Notes: generated from the sequence alone by a model not told the origin. A DNA stretch of 61,373 nt from Natronococcus jeotgali DSM 18795 (GCF_000337695.1 NZ_AOIA01000078.1:646-62018), one strand, 5' to 3'. Shown: positions 35,914 to 46,300, counted from the stretch's first letter. Translations and numbers: made by a program.

Positions 35914-37308
35914 ATGAATCGTCGGACACTGATCGAAAAGGCGCGAGACCCACCGATCGCATTCTTCGTCGCCGTTATCGTTGCCGCGTCGATCTGGGGA
36001 CTATTCGCCGAAATGGCCGGAATTGCGTGGATGCTTTCGATCACGCTGTTCTGTATCGTCCTCTGGATTCTCACGCCGATACCGCCTGCCTATACGGGGC
36101 TGATCGGAATCGGTCTCATCGCCATCGTATTCTCGACCGACCTCGCGCTGACCGGATTCCAAAAGCCGGCGACATGGCTTATCGGCTTCGGGCTACTGAT
36201 GGGCGAGGCGGCTCGCAAAAGTGGCCTCGCCAATTGGGTCGGGACCAGTATCACGGCTCGGACAGTCTCCGAATCAGCCAGCGCGCGACCGATTTGGACC
36301 TACCGCCGACTGCTACTCGCGCTTTCGATCGGGGGCCACGCTCTCGCCTTTTTTATTCCTTCGGCTCTCGTGCGCATCCTCATCATCGCGCCAATCCTCA
36401 AGGAGACCGGCGATCTCTTCTCGGATCGCTCGGCGCGGGTCGGACTCTTCCTCGGACCCGCGTTCGCCACGTTCTACGGGTCTTCAGGCATCCTCACTGC
36501 TGATCTTCCGAACATCATGATCACCGGTTTCGGCGGATCGATCGCGGACCATCACGTCTCATGGACAGAGTGGTTATTCCACATGTACCCCGTTATGGGT
36601 CTGACGCGAGTATTGCTCGTCTGTGGAGTCGTCTATTATCTGTTTCGGCCCGATTCCGACTCGAGGATTGACATACCGGAACTGAACCGGAACGGTGCCA
36701 CGAGTACTGAAAAACGCATGCTTGCCTTTCTCCTCGTGGGAACGGGGATCTGGGCGACCGACTTCGTTCACGGCATCCACCCGGTCGTCGGCGCGGTCGT
36801 TGTCGTCGCGCTTGCTTTCCTGCCGCGGATTGGTGTCGCCGACTTCCAGAACGTCGGCGAGACTGACTTCTCGATCCTGTTTTTCATTGCCGCCGTGTTC
36901 GCCATCGGCGATGGACTAACACAGACGGGATTCACCGACGAGGCAGCCGACTACCTGCTTGCGCTGGTACCGACAGAAGCATCGCTAGCGATCATCTTCG
37001 CAGTCGTCTTCGGAATCACGTTCCTACTTGCGTTTCTGATGGAAGGATTGGCCGTTGCAAGCGTCCTCACGCCCGTCCTCATCCCATACGCGGAAGCCGC
37101 AGGGTTACCGCTGACGCCGGTGCTGATGTCGGAAGCTCTGGCGCTGAGTTCGTACTTCTTCCCCTACCAGTCGGCGGTTCTCGTGGTTATTTTGGCAGAA
37201 GGAACCGCCGATACCGGGGAAGTCGTTCGAACGACGGTGGCTTGCTCGCTCGCAACGATCGTCGTCTTGCTCCCGCTGCAGTTCGCGTTCTTCACGCTCC
37301 TCTACTGA
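35914..37308 (+). CDS. DASS/SLC13-family anion transporter
   Basis: 464 residues from ATG 35914, with about 11-12 membrane segments. The repeated TPIPPAYTGLIGIGL and the ITADLPNIMIT-type half-segment pattern in each half resemble the divalent anion:Na+ symporter family (sulfate, dicarboxylates, tartrate). As a single-gene unit it precedes the convergent ADP-forming acyl-CoA synthetase-like gene. Import of a carboxylate substrate for the nearby catabolic genes is plausible; sulfate is the alternative. Confidence 0.85.
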   Translation: MNRRTLIEKARDPPIAFFVAVIVAASIWGLFAEMAGIAWMLSITLFCIVLWILTPIPPAYTGLIGIGLIAIVFSTDLALTGFQKPATWLIGFGLLMGEAARKSGLANWVGTSITARTVSESASARPIWTYRRLLLALSIGGHALAFFIPSALVRILIIAPILKETGDLFSDRSARVGLFLGPAFATFYGSSGILTADLPNIMITGFGGSIADHHVSWTEWLFHMYPVMGLTRVLLVCGVVYYLFRPDSDSRIDIPELNRNGATSTEKRMLAFLLVGTGIWATDFVHGIHPVVGAVVVVALAFLPRIGVADFQNVGETDFSILFFIAAVFAIGDGLTQTGFTDEAADYLLALVPTEASLAIIFAVVFGITFLLAFLMEGLAVASVLTPVLIPYAEAAGLPLTPVLMSEALALSSYFFPYQSAVLVVILAEGTADTGEVVRTTVACSLATIVVLLPLQFAFFTLLY

Positions 37309-37373
37309 GTTTCCATTCTATCGAATTCCTCGAGAAGCGAAGGCCGATTCGGTAACCAAGCCGTCAGCCGAAC

Positions 37374-38708
37374 TTACGTGTCGTCGATCGAATCAATCAG
37401 TGCCGTAACGGCGTGAGCGCCTCGTTCCGGTCCATAGAACGTCGTGATTCCGAACTCCTCCATCCGAAGGCGTTCATCCTCAAGCGACGACACCGGTCCG
37501 GCGACCGTAAAGAAGATTGGCTTGTCGACTTCCTCAGCGAGGGCCTCCAGTTCCTCGAGCGGGTATCCCAGCGAGTCCTCGTAGATCTCGTAGACGACGA
37601 CAATGTCGACGCTGTCGTCACGAGCAACAGCATCAATGACCTGTCCAAATTCAGGTAGTGGTCGCCCGGTATCGACCGGGTTCTTCGTATAGGTAATCCC
37701 CTCTAGAACGTCATCGACCCGCTGCTGGGTCTCGCTTGCGAGGTCGGGGAACTTGGCGCCGCCTTCGTCGAGTTCGTCCGCAATGATAATTCCAGGGCCA
37801 GCCTGGGCCGTGACGACGCCGACGTTTCGACCATCCGGAACCGGCGAGTTGGCGATAGCGCGGCTGGCATCCAAGAGTTCGGTAATCGAATCGACGAACA
37901 CGACACCCTCCTCAGCGAGTGCGTCCTCGTACACCTCACGTCCTTGAATCGGGGCGGCGGTGTGCGACCGAACGAATTCGCTGATGTCCTCGCTACCGAC
38001 CTTGTACGCGACGATCGGCGTCTCCGCGTTCCGACAGGCCTCGAGCGTGGCCTCTACGTCTTCAGTCCCCTCGATATGGATAGCGACCGCGTCGGTTCGA
38101 GGGTCATCGTCAAGTACCGGAATGAGATCCGCAAAGCCGGTATTCGCCCGGTTTCCGAGTCCGAACATGGACGAGACACCGTACGCTTCACTATCCAGCT
38201 GAAAGGACGACGTGATCCCGACACCACCGCTCTGGACGAGGAGGGCGACGTTGCCCGTCTCAACCTCGCGGATCTGCGGAACGAACGAACCGTAAAGATC
38301 GAGATGCGGAATGCAGTAGCCAGCCGTGTTCGGCCCGAGGACCGTGATGTCGTACTCGTCGGCGATCCGGATGACTTCATCCTCGAGTTCCTGCCCCTCG
38401 TCGTCGACTTCCGCGAAACCGCCAGCGAGGATTACCGCCGCACCAACGCCGGCTTCGCCACACTCTTCGAGAACCTCCGGAACGACCGGGCTGGGCACGC
38501 AACACAGCGCGAGATCGGCGTCGGCGTCGTGGATAGAGTCGACGAACTCGTGGCCGTAGACGCTTCCTGAACTCGAGGGATTGACCGGATAGACGTCCCC
38601 GTCGTACGAACGAATATTCGTCATCGCGTCGTTACCCATCTTCCCGGGGGTCTTTGACGCTCCGATGACGGCGATTCCGTCCGGATCGAAGAAATCGGTT
38701 ACTCCCAT
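37374..38708 (-). CDS. ADP-forming acyl-CoA synthetase, alpha-subunit-type protein
   Basis: 444 residues: CoA-binding domain with AVIGASKTPGKMG at 13-25 and PVNP at 41-44, then two succinyl-CoA-synthetase-like domains with VQSGGVGIT near 158-166 and the phosphoaccepting His at 249 (RSHTAAP). The ATP-grasp beta part is absent from the protein and no beta gene lies beside it. ADP-forming synthetases make acyl-CoA, or ATP from acyl-CoA, reversibly in archaea. Its partner must be elsewhere. The promoter side contains ATTGCCGAACAAT near 38714, a partial palindrome. Confidence 0.85.
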   Translation of the reverse strand: MGVTDFFDPDGIAVIGASKTPGKMGNDAMTNIRSYDGDVYPVNPSSSGSVYGHEFVDSIHDADADLALCCVPSPVVPEVLEECGEAGVGAAVILAGGFAEVDDEGQELEDEVIRIADEYDITVLGPNTAGYCIPHLDLYGSFVPQIREVETGNVALLVQSGGVGITSSFQLDSEAYGVSSMFGLGNRANTGFADLIPVLDDDPRTDAVAIHIEGTEDVEATLEACRNAETPIVAYKVGSEDISEFVRSHTAAPIQGREVYEDALAEEGVVFVDSITELLDASRAIANSPVPDGRNVGVVTAQAGPGIIIADELDEGGAKFPDLASETQQRVDDVLEGITYTKNPVDTGRPLPEFGQVIDAVARDDSVDIVVVYEIYEDSLGYPLEELEALAEEVDKPIFFTVAGPVSSLEDERLRMEEFGITTFYGPERGAHAVTALIDSIDDT

Positions 38709-39115
38709 ACCGTGAGATTGCCGAACAATGTAATAGATATTACGGAATGCGGATATCGAGAGACGGAAACTATGGGGTTATTCATGTATCTGTAATTCTA
38801 TCACTCGTCGTGCTCGAGATACTGTCGTCCCTCTGCCGTTTCGGCGAGAATGTTGTCGAAGACGGCCGCTTCGGTTTTGAACTTGTGAACGCTGTGCAGC
38901 ATCGTATTATGGAACTGTGAGATGAGTTCGCCGTGATCGACGAAGAAATCGTGCACCCAGTTCTCCATCCGGCTATCCGTCCGGAACTGTGCGATGATAT
39001 GCCACTGGTAGTCGCTGTCCGCGGTAAAGAACATTAGCACATGCGGATCGTTCTGAAGAGCGTCGTAACACTCGTACCAGTTGTCCTCGAAGTTCGGAAA
39101 ATTAAACGAGACCCG

Positions 39116-39860
39116 GGCACTGTCTAGTTCAGCACCTCCTCAGCTGGCGTTTGTCCATCGAGCGATTGATGCGGTCTTTGATGATTGTAGTAATGCACGA
39201 ACTGTTCAATCCATTCGCGTGCGCTCTCCCGACTGCCCACCCACGAATTATGAAAACGGTCGACTCGAATTTTGAAGGTATGAAACCACTTTTCGACGAG
39301 GTTTCGGTCGGTATAGTTCACCCGACCGTTCAACCCTAATCGAGCAAGGGCAGTCCGATAGCCAAATTGATCGACGAGAAACTCAGCCTCGGAGAGATCG
39401 TGTTTCTCACGGAGTCCATGCAGAAATGCAGCTGCCGGATCAGTGCCATGCCGACTAAATAACGCGACGTCGAGAATCAATTTTGTATCGATGTCTATTG
39501 CAGCGTACAACCAAGACCACTCGCCATTGATCTTGACAGCGGTTTCGTCGACAGCGACCCGCGACGGCGTCGCCGTCGGCGGGTCGCGTTCGCTGTCAGC
39601 CAGCCGATGTACCCAGTTCCAGACAGCTCCATGAGAGCGCTCAACGCCTAATTCAGCGAGAATCGTTGTTGTCTCTCGGAGAGAACAACCGGCCTGATGG
39701 AGGCGGACGGCGAACGCCCTGACGGGCGTCGCCGTCCGCTCATTCTCCCAAGATTCTTCTAAATCCGTGTCGTAGCTCTCGCTGAGCAGGTCTGCGAGCA
39801 TTTGATCCAACGAACTCAACGACCTGCTCACTTCTCAAACTGGCTCAACTAGACAGTGCC
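39116..39860 (-). mobile_element. Intact IS6-family element, 745 bp, 8-bp target duplication
   Basis: Ends are GGCACTGTCTAGTTCAGC at 39116 and, on the complementary strand from 39860, GGCACTGTCTAGTTGAGC; the first 14 bases are identical. Flanks are direct 8-bp repeats GAGACCCG at 39108-39115 and 39861-39868, the size expected for IS6. It encodes one full transposase. Confidence 0.95.
39124..39831 (-). CDS. IS6-family transposase, complete
   Basis: 235 residues. An N-terminal helix-turn-helix (RETTTILAELGVERSHGAVW) precedes the DDE domain: first Asp in VAVDETAVKI, second Asp in FLVDQFG and Glu in NLVEKWFHTFK, ending with FVHYYNHQRPHQSLDGQTP. The single uninterrupted frame within a flawless element suggests it can still move. 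Tail-end copies of the same element lie at 35822-35852. Confidence 0.93.
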   Translation of the reverse strand: MSRSLSSLDQMLADLLSESYDTDLEESWENERTATPVRAFAVRLHQAGCSLRETTTILAELGVERSHGAVWNWVHRLADSERDPPTATPSRVAVDETAVKINGEWSWLYAAIDIDTKLILDVALFSRHGTDPAAAFLHGLREKHDLSEAEFLVDQFGYRTALARLGLNGRVNYTDRNLVEKWFHTFKIRVDRFHNSWVGSRESAREWIEQFVHYYNHQRPHQSLDGQTPAEEVLN

Positions 39861-40099
39861 GAGACCCGGAACAGGTAATGGCGAAAGATCTCCCGGTTCG
39901 GAAGGATCATTTCGCGGAAAGTCTCCTCTTCGGACATCGTTCGGAGAATCTCGTTGATTCGATTGTGTGACAGCGAGATTCCGTACTCTTCCTCGAGGAT
40001 CTGACTGAGTTCTCGCGTTGACGACGTCGGATTGTCGACTCGCGCTTTCAAAATCGCTATATCGCGAGGAGAGACGTCGAAGGATTGCTCGTCGTTCAT

Positions 40100-40588
40100 C
40101 CTGGTTGGGTCTGCGAAACGCTACATAAAAAACTTAACCCAGCCTCCTGCTGATAATGGCTGCAATCGGTGCTTCAAGCGTCGTTCGTCAAATTCCGTGA
40201 GAATTTTTCATATCGCCGCCGAGGTTCGTGAATGCGATCGACTTCTCGCCCTCGAGTTGCACAGCCAGACTTCCCCGGTCGCGATTGGGGTACTCGAGGC
40301 GATCGAAACCGCCGTTACCGAGACCGTTCGTCCCTTGCTGCCTCGCTGGTACAGAAACGAATCGCGTATCGAGTGTCCGGACCTGCCTCGAGGCCGTGAG
40401 GGAATAATCGTCTCAAACAAGAGTGAAGTTGCACTTGATAGTGCTTTCACCTCGCCCCAAGGCGCTGGTCCAGAGCCGACCGCGACGCTGGACAATCTCT
40501 ACGTTCTCTACGTAGGAATTTGTCGTTCGCTACGTCCAGAAACACGCTTCTCCGAAAACATTTTGTCTCTCGTAGGCATCCAACGGAT
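40100..40588. other. Control region and gene-free stretch
   Basis: Between the split regulator and the next IclR. It holds a perfect 6+5+6 palindrome AAATTC-CGTGA-GAATTT at 40190-40206. Open frames across it lack protein-like character. The split gene's promoter lies near 40115-40140 where TA-rich runs occur. Confidence 0.4.
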
Positions 40589-41362
40589 ATGACAACGGGT
40601 GATGACCCCAAACGACGGGTCAAGACGACCGACACAGTGTTGGAGATTCTCAATGCGTTACAGTCGCTCAATGGGGCGACACTAGCTGAACTGACCGGCG
40701 AACTCGAGTTCGCCAAAAGTACGATTCACAGTCACCTCGCAACGCTCGAGAGCAACGAATACGTACTCCGAAGCGGCGACGAATACGAACTCAGCCTCAA
40801 GTTTCTCGAGCATGGTATGTTCGTCAAGAACAACCGCGCGATCGGTCGGATGGGTGGGCCGATCCTCGAAGAATTAGCGGCCGAGACCGGGGAAGTCGCG
40901 TGGATCATCGTCGAAGAACACGGGAAGGCTGTCTATCTAGACAAGGCGATGGGTGAACGAGCGGTCCAGACCCACGCGAGCGTCGGCGGTCGAGCGCGGC
41001 TCCACCACCTCGCGACCGGAAAACTCATTTTGGCGTATCTCTCGGAGGAACGCGTCGAGGAGATCATCGACCGACACGGGCTGCCCAAACTGACACCCAA
41101 CACGATCACCGACCCCAACAAGTTGCGAGCCGAGCTCGACCGGATCCGGGAGGAGGGTATCGCACTCAACAATAAAGAGACGGTCGACGGGGTTCGAGCG
41201 ATCGGCGCGCCCGTGCTGGGCCAGGAAACGATCCACGGCGCGATCAGCGTGTCCGGCCCCGCCAATCGACTCACCGTCGATCGTTGTCACGAGGAGATCA
41301 AACCAACCTTGCTCGAAGCAGCGAACGAACTCGAATTGAAGCTACAGTATCCACAGAACTGA
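40589..41362 (+). CDS. IclR-family transcriptional regulator (4 of 6)
   Basis: 257 residues from ATG 40589. Winged helix with AELTGELEFAKSTIHSHLAT near 33-52; the effector domain contains ATGKLILAYLSEERVEEII. It is close in pattern to the regulator at 18227. It lies head-to-tail before the amidohydrolase plus Rieske pair, with paired TTCGG-N5-CCGAA sites in the spacer; these genes are its probable targets. Confidence 0.9.
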   Translation: MTTGDDPKRRVKTTDTVLEILNALQSLNGATLAELTGELEFAKSTIHSHLATLESNEYVLRSGDEYELSLKFLEHGMFVKNNRAIGRMGGPILEELAAETGEVAWIIVEEHGKAVYLDKAMGERAVQTHASVGGRARLHHLATGKLILAYLSEERVEEIIDRHGLPKLTPNTITDPNKLRAELDRIREEGIALNNKETVDGVRAIGAPVLGQETIHGAISVSGPANRLTVDRCHEEIKPTLLEAANELELKLQYPQN

Positions 41363-41414
41363 GGATCGGCTTGTCACGCTCGTTGGTCGTCGATGCGGGT
41401 TCGGCTCTATCATG

Positions 41415-41548
41415 CCGTTCGGTGATGCCGAACGGTCCCTGATTAACGAACAACCATATGGTTGTAAACCCATATGGAGAACCTAGATCGACAGACGCCT
41501 CATCTAGCAGTTGGATAATATTAGTCCACTTCATTCGGAATTGCCGAA
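41415..41548. promoter_or_regulatory. Two TTCGG-N5-CCGAA sites plus a CAACCATATGGTTG palindrome
   Basis: Site 1: CCGTTCGG-TGATG-CCGAACGG at 41415-41435. Site 2: TTCGG-AATTG-CCGAA at 41534-41548. Site 1 to site 2 is about 116 bases, near 11 helical turns. Between them lies the perfect 14-bp palindrome CAACCATATGGTTG (about 41450-41463). The cluster precedes the amidohydrolase start at 41640 and follows an IclR gene, so IclR binding is the first guess. Confidence 0.55.
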
Positions 41549-41639
41549 CGCATACTAGTAAATATACCACTTCTGATCAGTGAAACGCTTGTGTACTAAC
41601 CAGAAGCTTGATTATTGATGGTTGGGTATACCGGTTCGT

Positions 41640-42773
41640 ATGGAGTCATCAGTCAAGCGTCTCGACCGGGATGCTGAGGTTCCGGAAGAGGCGTTCGAGG
41701 ACGAGATCGTCGATCTCGACTTTCACGTCAATCCGCTCGAAGACGAACTGTTAACGTACGTTGAAGACGACCGTGCGCTGGACAAGTTGACGACGGAGTT
41801 CGGGCCGACGCCCGTAATGGGCAAGTGGGACGCCGCATACGGGATCAAAGAGGGACAAGAAGGTTTGTTCACTCAGGGTCGCGCTAAGTACGCGGAAGAC
41901 GTCCACGAGGCCTGTGAAAACATCGCCGTAGACGAACCGATCGTCAACGCGGGGATCAACAACCTCAATCTACAACACCATCCCGTTCTGAAGAACGCAG
42001 TCTGTCAGGCGGCGAACGACTACATGCTCGATCACTTCGCGGACGAAGGCATGTATACGTCGGCAATGATCCCGAAGTGGGATCCCGACTACGCCGTTGA
42101 GGAGATCGAACGGATGGCCGACGAGGACAACATCGTCGCGGCGTACTCCTGGTTCGATCCAAAAGTGCCGTGGGGCAATGAGCAGTTCGATCCCGTCTTC
42201 GAGACGTTAGTCGAGAACGACATGCCGCTGTTGCTCCACGGATCGCTGGCCTACTGGCCCCAGCACTCCTACATCGGCGACGACATGCTCACCTGGACCG
42301 AAGTATTGGGTTTCGACTGGCCGATCCACGCAATGGTCACCGTCGTCAATATGATCATGCGCGGCGTTTTCGACAAGTATCCCGACCTGAACGTGGTCAT
42401 TCAGGAGGGCGGTCACTGGTGGGTTCCGTTCCTCCGCTACCGGATGGACGAGTTCTACGAGATGCACCCCGAAGACGTCCAGATCACGCCTCGGAAGATG
42501 GATTCGGGCGAGACCTATCTCGAGCGGGCCCCGAGCGACTACCTCCGCGATAACTTCTATCTCTGTACGCAGCCGTTCGCGCTGCCACGCAGAGCGGGTG
42601 ACGCGGAGAACTTGCTTGATCTCTCCCTCGCCGACGAGATGTTCATCTATTCGAGCGATTGGCCACACCAGACGCTGGATCCGCCGACGTGGTTCTACAC
42701 TTCGCGTGCGTTCGACGAACATACGCGCGAACGGATTCTGAGCGGTAACGCCAGAGAGATCCTCGACATCTAA
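41640..42773 (+). CDS. COG2159 amidohydrolase (ACMSD-like), copy 1
   Basis: 377 residues from ATG 41640. It is of the metal-dependent amidohydrolase/decarboxylase group around ACMSD: DLDFHVNP near residues 26-33 in the N-terminal metal-ligand region, LLLHGS near 196, IQEGGHWW near 254 and SSDWPHQT near 338 with the conserved Asp. ACMSD relatives decarboxylate or hydrolyse aromatic acids and their ring-opened products. A Rieske ferredoxin gene follows 4 bases later, a pairing repeated at 49528-51020. The reaction is unknown. Confidence 0.85.
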   Translation: MESSVKRLDRDAEVPEEAFEDEIVDLDFHVNPLEDELLTYVEDDRALDKLTTEFGPTPVMGKWDAAYGIKEGQEGLFTQGRAKYAEDVHEACENIAVDEPIVNAGINNLNLQHHPVLKNAVCQAANDYMLDHFADEGMYTSAMIPKWDPDYAVEEIERMADEDNIVAAYSWFDPKVPWGNEQFDPVFETLVENDMPLLLHGSLAYWPQHSYIGDDMLTWTEVLGFDWPIHAMVTVVNMIMRGVFDKYPDLNVVIQEGGHWWVPFLRYRMDEFYEMHPEDVQITPRKMDSGETYLERAPSDYLRDNFYLCTQPFALPRRAGDAENLLDLSLADEMFIYSSDWPHQTLDPPTWFYTSRAFDEHTRERILSGNAREILDI

Positions 42774-42777
42774 ATCA

Positions 42778-43140
42778 ATGACTGACGATAACTTCACCAA
42801 GGTCGCAGAGGTTGGCGATATTCCCGAAGGAGAGGGCGAAGGATACGAGATCGACGGCATCGAGATCGCCGTTTTCAACACCGGAGACGACTACTACGCG
42901 ATCAGCAATCGGTGCTCCCACCAACGCGCCCCACTCTGTAAAGCCGGCGACGAGAAGATCAACGCCGAGGATACCTGGACGGGTGAACGTGGTGGGCTCA
43001 ACGCCGAAGCGTGTACTGTTTCCTGTCCTTGGCACCTCTGGGAGTGGGACCTCGAGACCGGCGAGCACGAGGCCTCCGGACAGCGAATCGGAACGTTCGA
43101 CTGTACCGTTGACGGCGAAGATATTCTCGTTCGCATCTGA
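42778..43140 (+). CDS. Rieske [2Fe-2S] ferredoxin, copy 1
   Basis: 120 residues with CSHQRAPLC near 40-48 (Cys-x-His) and CPWHLWEWDLETG near 82-94 (Cys-x2-His), the full Rieske set, in the size range of oxygenase ferredoxins (NirD/BphF type). It carries an insert of about 20 residues between the motifs. It begins 4 bases after the amidohydrolase. It could feed electrons to the dioxygenase at 25595 or to an unknown partner. Confidence 0.9.
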   Translation: MTDDNFTKVAEVGDIPEGEGEGYEIDGIEIAVFNTGDDYYAISNRCSHQRAPLCKAGDEKINAEDTWTGERGGLNAEACTVSCPWHLWEWDLETGEHEASGQRIGTFDCTVDGEDILVRI

Positions 43141-43317
43141 ACGGCCGCATCCCGACCTACAATTCTACTTGGTACTAGATCGGTTACACATGGGCGGATA
43201 ATTACATTCAAACATACGACGAACGGTAAATTGTCGCACCAACCGACTGCGCTTCGCATCCTAGTGGTATTGCGCCTCTGAGGTATGCCTCCAACGAAAG
43301 CGGGGGACGGCCGAGCG

Positions 43318-46300
43318 TTACTGAACTGCGTAGGCGAGTAGTTCGATCGGTGTCGGCGGTTCGTCGTCGTCGAGGGCGCTGCCCGCGAGCGAGCTATCGG
43401 CCGGAACCGGTTCGAGGCGCTTGTCTCCGAGTTGGGTCCGGCAGGATGTCCCGGGCGCAGTGACGACGGTCGCATCGCTATCGTCGATCTGGTCGACAAG
43501 GATGTCGCCGATCGACTGACTCAGCGAGTAGTGTTCGGCCTCGTAACCGAAGGCGCCAGCCATGCCACAACAGCCCGAGTCGAGCGGATCGACGGCGTAG
43601 CCGGCGCGTCGGAGGACACCAACGGCATGGTGGTCCTTTTTTGTCGCCTTCTGGTGGCAGTGGCCGTGGTATGCTAACGACTCCGCGGGCGTGTTCCAGT
43701 CGACATTCGCGTCGAGCCGGAACGCATCGAGGTACTCACAGATACCGTACGAGTTCGCCGCGACCGATTCGACGGCTCGCCCGCCAAGCAGATCGAGCGC
43801 ATCGGACTGGAACATCACCGCATCGGAGGGTTCTGCGAGGACGACGTCCCACCCGTCGTCAACGCGGGGCGCGAGTTCGGCAACGTTCGAACGCATCGTC
43901 TCACGGGCCGTATCGATGAACCCCTTCGAGAGCGCTGGCCGGCCGCTATCGGTTCGTTTCGCGACGTCGACGTGGACGCCGGCAGCCTCGAGGACACGGA
44001 CCGTCGCCTTGCCGACCGAAGGATGGCTGTAGTTGCTGTAGCTGTCGACGAAGAAGACGGCCTTCCGCGTTGCGTCGCTCTCCGGGATCTGCGACCCGCC
44101 GCGATCCTCAAACCACTCCTTGACGGTTTCGCGATGGAACTCCGGAAGCGACCGCTCGCGCGCGATGCCGACAGTCTTCTCGGTGATCGTTCCGACCCCG
44201 GGGAATTCCTGAGCGAGGTTCGAGAGCGGTGCGAGGGCGCTTCCCAGGGGTGCGAGCCGATCGAAGTTGGCGAACAGCTTGTCCCGGAGGCTCGAGCCGT
44301 GTTCCTGGTGACGCGCGTGCTTGACTTCCGTCTTGAGCTTGGCCATATCGACCTCGCTGGGACAGTCACGTGCACAGCCCTTGCAGCCGATACAGAGATC
44401 GAGGACTTCCTCGACGAACTCGTCGTCAGTTGGATCGTCAGGAAGATTGCCACTCATCGCGTCTCGGAGGAGATTTGCTCGGCCCCGGGTTGCGGTGATT
44501 TCCTCATCGGCAGCACGGTAGGTCGGACACATCACGCCACCGGTCGTCTCTTGTTCGCCTCGACACCCGCCACAGCCGTGACAGAGTTCGACCATCCCCT
44601 GCATCCCGTTCTCATTCTCCCAGTTTAGAGCAGGATCGAAACCCGCATCGTGGCTGTATTCATCGTCGTACCGAAGGTTCTCGGTCATGTTATGGTCGCC
44701 ACAGACGTTGCCGGGGTTGAGTAACCAGTTCGGATCGAACGCCGTCTTCAGGTCGCGGAAAGTCTTCCACAGCTCCTCGCCGTAGAGTTTGCGGTTCCAC
44801 TGGGTACGGGCGTGACCGTCGCCGTGTTCACCCGAGACAGAACCGCCAAATTCGACGACCATGTCGGTTACTTCGTCGGCGATCTCGACCATATCCTCGC
44901 GATCGGCAGCCGCCTTCGTGTTCACCAGCGGACGAACGTGGAGAACTCCCGGGCCGGCATGAGCGTAGAATGCCGCGTCGACGTCGCGGTTCTTCTCGAC
45001 GAGCAGCGACTGGAACCGCTCGACGAATTCGGGGAGGTGTTCGGGTGGGATCGCACAGTCCTCGATGAAGCTGATGTGTTTCTCGTCGGAGGTCCGCGAC
45101 AGCAGAATCGGCAGGCCGGCCTTGCGGAGCTTCCAAAACTGGTCGCGCTCGTCCGCAGCGTGTGCCTCGAGTCCCTCGAAGGCGTTGACCTCGTCGGTCT
45201 CCGGTCGGTCCGTCGGCGGAGCCGCCTCGCTGTCGCTCCCGGGGACGCGGTCGGCGAGGAGACCCGCGGTTCGTTTCCGTCCGTGATCGTCGTCCTCGGC
45301 GTAGAACTCGACCAGCAGAGCCGCCTGGGCGTTCTCGGGAGCCAGCGCCGCGATGTCCTCGAACTCGGCCGTGTTCCGGGCCAGCCCGAGGAGTACGTCA
45401 TCGATGAGTTCGACCGCGGCCGGATCGTGCTCGAGGACGTGCTGGACGTCCGTCACGGCCTCGAGGACGCTCTGGTAAAACAACAAGGAGACCGCCTTCG
45501 TTTCCGGAACGGGTTCGAGGGCAACCTCGGCCTCGGTGATGACGGCCAGCGTTCCTTCGCTACCAGCCAGTAGATGTGCGAGGTTCACGGTGCCCGTCTC
45601 GGCCTCCTCGACAAGCACGTCGAGATTGTAGCCGGAGACGTTGCGTTTCAGGTCGGGGAACCGCTCGCGGACCGCGTCGGCATCCTCGTCGATAATCCGG
45701 ACGACCTCGGCGGAGACGCGCTCGAGGAGGTCCCCGTTGGGGTCGGCCCGCTCGCGCAACTCCTCGACTTCGACGTCGCCGAGCGTGGCGACCGTCCCAT
45801 CAGCTAGGACGGCCTCGCACTCCTCGACGTAGGCGTCCGTCTTCCCGTAGATCAGCGAGTGGGCCCCGGTCGAGTTGTTCCCGATCGCACCGCCGATAAC
45901 GCTGCGGTTGCCGGCGGCGGGGTCGGGTGCGAACTTCAGCCCGTGGGTAGCGAGCGCGTCGTTGAGTTCCTCGAGGACGACTCCCGACTGGACGCTCGCG
46001 CGTCGATCGTCCGGGGTGATCGAGAGGACGTCGTCCATGTAACGGGTGAAATCGAGGACGACCGCCTCGTTGATCGCCTGACCCGCGAGGCTCGTCCCGC
46101 CGCCCCGCGGCAAGACGGGAATCTCACGGTCGGCGCAGTAGGAGACGACGCTCGCGACGTCGGCAGTTGAGGTCGGGAAAATGACGCCGATCGGCGTCTC
46201 CCGGTACGCACTCGCGTCGGTCGCGTACAGCTGGCGGGTGTAGGTGTCGAACCGAACGTCGCCGTCGATCCGATCGCGGAGGTCGGCGACCAGATCCGGG

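Larger units (their letters stand above)
38801..40099 (-). pseudogene. Winged-helix regulator gene split by an IS6 element
   Basis: The gene's 5' part is 39861-40099 and its 3' part 38801-39115. Removing the IS and one copy of the 8-bp duplication GAGACCCG rejoins ...HYLFRVS with FNFPNFEDNWYE in frame, giving an intact 181-residue protein. Residues 12-60 look like a winged helix (SSTRELSQILEEEYGISLSH); the C-terminal half resembles a small sensing domain known to me from haloarchaeal wHTH proteins. The clean junction means the insertion is recent and is the only visible lesion. The original function is likely transcription control. Confidence 0.85.
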
